Source: Roseiarcus sp963770035
GTDB taxonomy: Bacteria > Pseudomonadota > Alphaproteobacteria > Rhizobiales > Beijerinckiaceae
Direction of reading: 5' to 3'
Assembly (NCBI GenBank): GCA_963770035.1
Contig: CAVYON010000067.1
Location: forward strand, 248,001-312,000
DNA length: 64,000 nucleotides
Position 1 is the first letter of the stretch; each line of letters begins with the position of its first letter. This document shows, piece by piece, positions 61,071-64,000 of this stretch. The notes beneath the pieces were generated by a model. The model was not told the DNA's origin. It made no database searches and saw only the letters and a list, made by a program, of their open reading frames with translations. The position numbers were made by a program, and so were the translations under genes.

Positions 61071-61775
61071 TCACTCGTTGCGGCCCGGCAGCAGGGCCGG
61101 GAGTTCGGCGAGCGTTCGCACTTCGAAGTCAGGCGTCCCCGGCAGGCGCTCGCGAGGCTGGCCGTAGCGGTTGCACCAGACGACCCGCATCCCGAAATCC
61201 GAGGCGCCGAAGGCGTCCCAGCCGTTCGAGGATTGGAAGACGATCGCCGCCGCCGGCAGCCCGAGCGTATCGAGCGCAAGCTGGTACACACGCGGATGGG
61301 TCTTGAAGACGCCGACGGCGTCGGCCGACAGAACCGCGTCGAAGGCGTCGCCGAGCCCGGCCCGCCCGACCAGCGTTTCAAGCATCGCGGGCGTGCCGTT
61401 CGACAGGATCGCAGTCTTGAAGCCGCGGCGGCGCAGTTGGCGCAATACATCAGGGACTTCGGGAAACGGTTCGAGCTCGAGGTAGAGCGCCATCAGCCGC
61501 TCGCGGAGAGCGGGTGCGTCGAGCCCGAGGCTCTCCAGCGCGAAGGCGAGCGCGTCCGCGGTGACCGCATGGAAATCCGCATAGCGGCCCTGCAGGCTCC
61601 GGAGCCAGGTGTACTGGAGCTGCTTCTCCCGCCAGAGCGCCGTCAAGGCGACGCGCTTCGCCTCGGGGACCTCGGCTGCGCGGGTGGCTGCGGAGGCGAA
61701 GTCGAACAGGGTGCCATAGGCGTCGAACACGCAGGCGCGGACGCCGTCGAGGTGATTTGGCGCGTTCTCGGACAT
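61071..61775 (-). CDS. Haloacid dehalogenase type II (HAD superfamily)
   Basis: 234 residues; AAGGAGGAAAACG precedes ATG 61775. Motif I ACVFDAYGTLFDFASA with nucleophile Asp, motif II ILSNGTPAML, motif III Lys in SADAVGVFKTHPRVY, motif IV VFQSSNGWDAFGA. These fit L-2-haloacid dehalogenases, which cleave short 2-chloro acids; actual substrate unproven. The 208-bp spacer to the kinase holds no feature. Confidence 0.88.
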   Translation of the reverse strand: MSENAPNHLDGVRACVFDAYGTLFDFASAATRAAEVPEAKRVALTALWREKQLQYTWLRSLQGRYADFHAVTADALAFALESLGLDAPALRERLMALYLELEPFPEVPDVLRQLRRRGFKTAILSNGTPAMLETLVGRAGLGDAFDAVLSADAVGVFKTHPRVYQLALDTLGLPAAAIVFQSSNGWDAFGASDFGMRVVWCNRYGQPRERLPGTPDFEVRTLAELPALLPGRNE

Positions 61776-61816
61776 CGTTTTCCTCCTTGCGTTGCGTCAT
61801 CCTCTCGGACGCGCTG

Positions 61817-63628
61817 TCAGGCGGGTCGCGCGGCGTTCCCGACCAGGCCTCGCAAACGCTCGATTTCTCTCAGCAAGGCCTCGCGCTCGACCTGGGCATA
61901 GGCGATTTCGGCGTCGCGGGCGAGCGCAGCGAGGAGTTCGCGCTCGCCGCCGTCCAGATCGGTTCCCGACTCGTGCGCGCTGTAGAAAGCGAGGGCGAAA
62001 CGCCGCCTCGGGTTGCCAATCGGCACGGCGAGAACCGGCCGCGCGAGATCGCCGGGCAGGCCCGCGCCGGCCTCGGCGATCGGGAACGGCGCGCCAGGCG
62101 CCACCGCGGGAAGGGGCGGTTCGCCGTCGCTCAGGATTTCGCGATGCTGAGCCTCCCAGCCGATGCTTTCGGAGCGGCGGAGCGTTCCCTCCTCGTGGCG
62201 GAAGATCGCCGCCGAGGCGAGCCGGAGGGCCTTGAGCGGCGCCTCGACCAGCCGCCGCTCGATCTCGGCCACGCTGTCGGCGCGCCGGATCTCATGACCC
62301 GCCTCCTCGAGCCGTCGCTCGGCGCGGCGGAAGTCCCGGTCGAACAGCCGGTCGGCGAGCTCCGTCGTCCATTCGTGCGCACGCGAGATGATGAAGACCA
62401 GGATCGAGGCGAGTACGATCCAGGCCCATTCGGGCAGGTCGGCCCACTCGTGAACCGTGTTCAGCTCCTCGTGGATGAGGAAGGCGGGCACGCTGAGCAG
62501 GAGCCCGAGCAGCGTCGCGCGGCGCAGCGGCACCCAGACGCTGACCACCGTCGACCGACGCACCGCCTCGACGACAAACAGGCAAAGGACCGCGTTGACC
62601 AGGTAGAGGTAGCCGACGAGATCTTCCGTGCCCGAGCCGGCGTGAAAGAGCGTGCTCGGCAGAGAAGTCTCCTGCCAGAGTTCGGCGATCAGGTACGCCG
62701 GCAGGCCGATCAGGCAGCCCCAGATGACCCAACGGATCCGCTGGTAGTCGCGCGGGCTCAAGTCGCCGCGGCGGCCGATCAGGATCGCCAGCGCCGCCCC
62801 ACTGACCAGAAAGCCCATGATCAGCGCGGCCCGCATGGCGAGTTCGGTCCGGAAGCCGAAGAGGGTGCCGAGGCTCATGAGTTCGACGGCCAGGAACACG
62901 AGCGCCAGCGCCGGCAACGCACGTAGGACGAGGCGCCAGCGCCCATCCGTCCGGTCGACCGGCGCCCTCAGGGCGAACAGGATCAGGCCCGCATAGGCGA
63001 CCGCCTGAAGGACGCACGAGGCGACGTCCTGTGTGAATAGCGCCCACGGCCACTGTTGCAGCCAGGCGAGGAACTGGAACTGCTGGCCGGGGTTGAAATA
63101 CATGACGTAGGCGAAGAATCCCCAGGTCATCGGCCCCGGCCGGATCCATACGAGGTAAGCCGCGCCGAGCACCACGAGAACCCCGGCGATCACGGTCAGG
63201 GCCGTGACGATGTCGACGGCGACCGAGGTCGGCCGCGCTCTCGCGAGGAGCGTGACTTCGCGAGCCGGCCGGTCGGCCTCGCCGGACAAGGCCACGGCCG
63301 CCTGCCGGCCCGGCTGGACGTAGGTTACGCCGCCCCAGAGGGCGAGGTTGCTCGCGCAGTGCACGGAGTCGAAGGGAGGGCAGCGCATCGTGGCAAGGTC
63401 GAGCCGGTCGCCAACCCTCAGGCCCGCGCGCCACGCCGGCGACTCCCCCTCCTCCGCGAAGGGACCCTGGTCATCGTAGACGAGCCCGTCGGCGTTGGTC
63501 GCCAAGCCGAACGAGCCGAGCGGCCGGACGATCCGGACGAAGTCGGGGACGATCATCGCCAGGGCATAAAAGGTCAGCAGGGCCAGGAGGCCGCGGCCGG
63601 CAAGCCTGCCAGCGTTTCGCGTCTTCAT
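61817..63628 (-). CDS. Membrane sensor-like protein with PDZ-like and GAF-like parts
   Basis: 603 residues. One N-terminal helix, a periplasmic PDZ-like segment (EGESPAWRAGLRVGDRLDLA), about eight helices (residues 140-420), a coiled coil (RAERRLEEAGHEIRRADSVA), and a GAF-like C-terminal domain (ASAAIFRHEEGTLRRSESIG) ending in a coil. No kinase, cyclase or GGDEF motif is seen, so it may be a kinase-less receptor or a partner for the histidine kinase upstream. Confidence 0.7.
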   Translation of the reverse strand: MKTRNAGRLAGRGLLALLTFYALAMIVPDFVRIVRPLGSFGLATNADGLVYDDQGPFAEEGESPAWRAGLRVGDRLDLATMRCPPFDSVHCASNLALWGGVTYVQPGRQAAVALSGEADRPAREVTLLARARPTSVAVDIVTALTVIAGVLVVLGAAYLVWIRPGPMTWGFFAYVMYFNPGQQFQFLAWLQQWPWALFTQDVASCVLQAVAYAGLILFALRAPVDRTDGRWRLVLRALPALALVFLAVELMSLGTLFGFRTELAMRAALIMGFLVSGAALAILIGRRGDLSPRDYQRIRWVIWGCLIGLPAYLIAELWQETSLPSTLFHAGSGTEDLVGYLYLVNAVLCLFVVEAVRRSTVVSVWVPLRRATLLGLLLSVPAFLIHEELNTVHEWADLPEWAWIVLASILVFIISRAHEWTTELADRLFDRDFRRAERRLEEAGHEIRRADSVAEIERRLVEAPLKALRLASAAIFRHEEGTLRRSESIGWEAQHREILSDGEPPLPAVAPGAPFPIAEAGAGLPGDLARPVLAVPIGNPRRRFALAFYSAHESGTDLDGGERELLAALARDAEIAYAQVEREALLREIERLRGLVGNAARPA

Positions 63629-64000
63629 GAGCGCGCGGCCGGTTGAAGGGCCCCGTCGGACCGCGCCCAGCGTATTGCCGCCAATGCATTCCCTGGCCGC
63701 GCGAGAACCGGGCCTTCGCGCCCGTCCTGAGCAGACGATATCTCAGAATGCGCCAACGATTGCATCGCTTGGGGCCCAGGATTCGGAATCGCAACCGCGA
63801 CAGCGATTTATCTTGGCACATTTGTTCGCCACAAAGCATCAGCGGAGGCGAGTGTAGACGCCGCGCCCGCGGGCGCGTTTTCGGCAGTATGGCCGATTGC
63901 CCGGGCGTCTGGCCCGCTGAAGGAGGCGTGAGCGCCTGCGGCTCTCGACACTCGGCTGGCTGAGGCGAAGGCGGCCCCCGGCCTCGCTCTCAGTTCCCCC
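63629..64000. other. Right edge, no recognised gene
   Basis: Upstream region of the membrane protein. Nothing identified. Confidence 0.4.

Overview
The window reads as an alphaproteobacterium, most likely of the order Hyphomicrobiales; I cannot name the genus. Reasons: high GC, the rplJ-rplL-rpoB-rpoC order, a GapR-type DUF2312 protein, and many genes that look like their rhizobial or methylotroph relatives. It is a mosaic of chromosome backbone, mobile elements and decaying genes.

Left part (1-13300): a purine and glyoxylate block on the minus strand. Order is puuD (urate hydroxylase), an allantoate amidohydrolase-like gene, DUF3830, gcl, hyi, glxR and glycerate 2-kinase, with uraH (+) further right. 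The middle genes are intact. The pathway ends are not: puuD has an in-frame TGA, glycerate kinase has at least three lesions, uraH has lost its C-terminal signature, and the neighbouring LysR gene is cut by a 4.9 kb Mu/Tn7-like transposon whose inverted ends and 5-bp target duplication can be read directly (7536-12454).

Middle (13300-41600): a Rieske protein; a cruciform-forming repeat; an nrdJ remnant split by a complete IS21-family element (7-bp duplication); a sugar module (frameshifted epimerase, DUF5107-TPR protein, AraC regulator, three-gene ABC importer). Two promoters of this module share an operator with covarying palindromic arms. Then come cspA, selO and gapR, followed by a second, inverted and broken IS21 copy containing a large serine recombinase element, IS3 remnants and a broken ISKra4-like element.

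Right part (41600-64000): rpoC, rpoB (one single-base frameshift, probably a sequence error), rplL and rplJ with promoter, leader hairpin and terminator. Directly upstream of the rplJ promoter lies the most unusual locus: a PatA-like subtilase, a PatG-C-terminal-like protein and three small peptide genes that share a PGF[T/V]A[E/D] motif, two with four cysteines and one with a CGGC motif. I propose a RiPP-like peptide system. It is followed by an intact IS1634-type transposase, a PRC-barrel protein, a response regulator and a hybrid histidine kinase (convergent), a HAD-II dehalogenase-like enzyme and a large membrane sensor-like protein.
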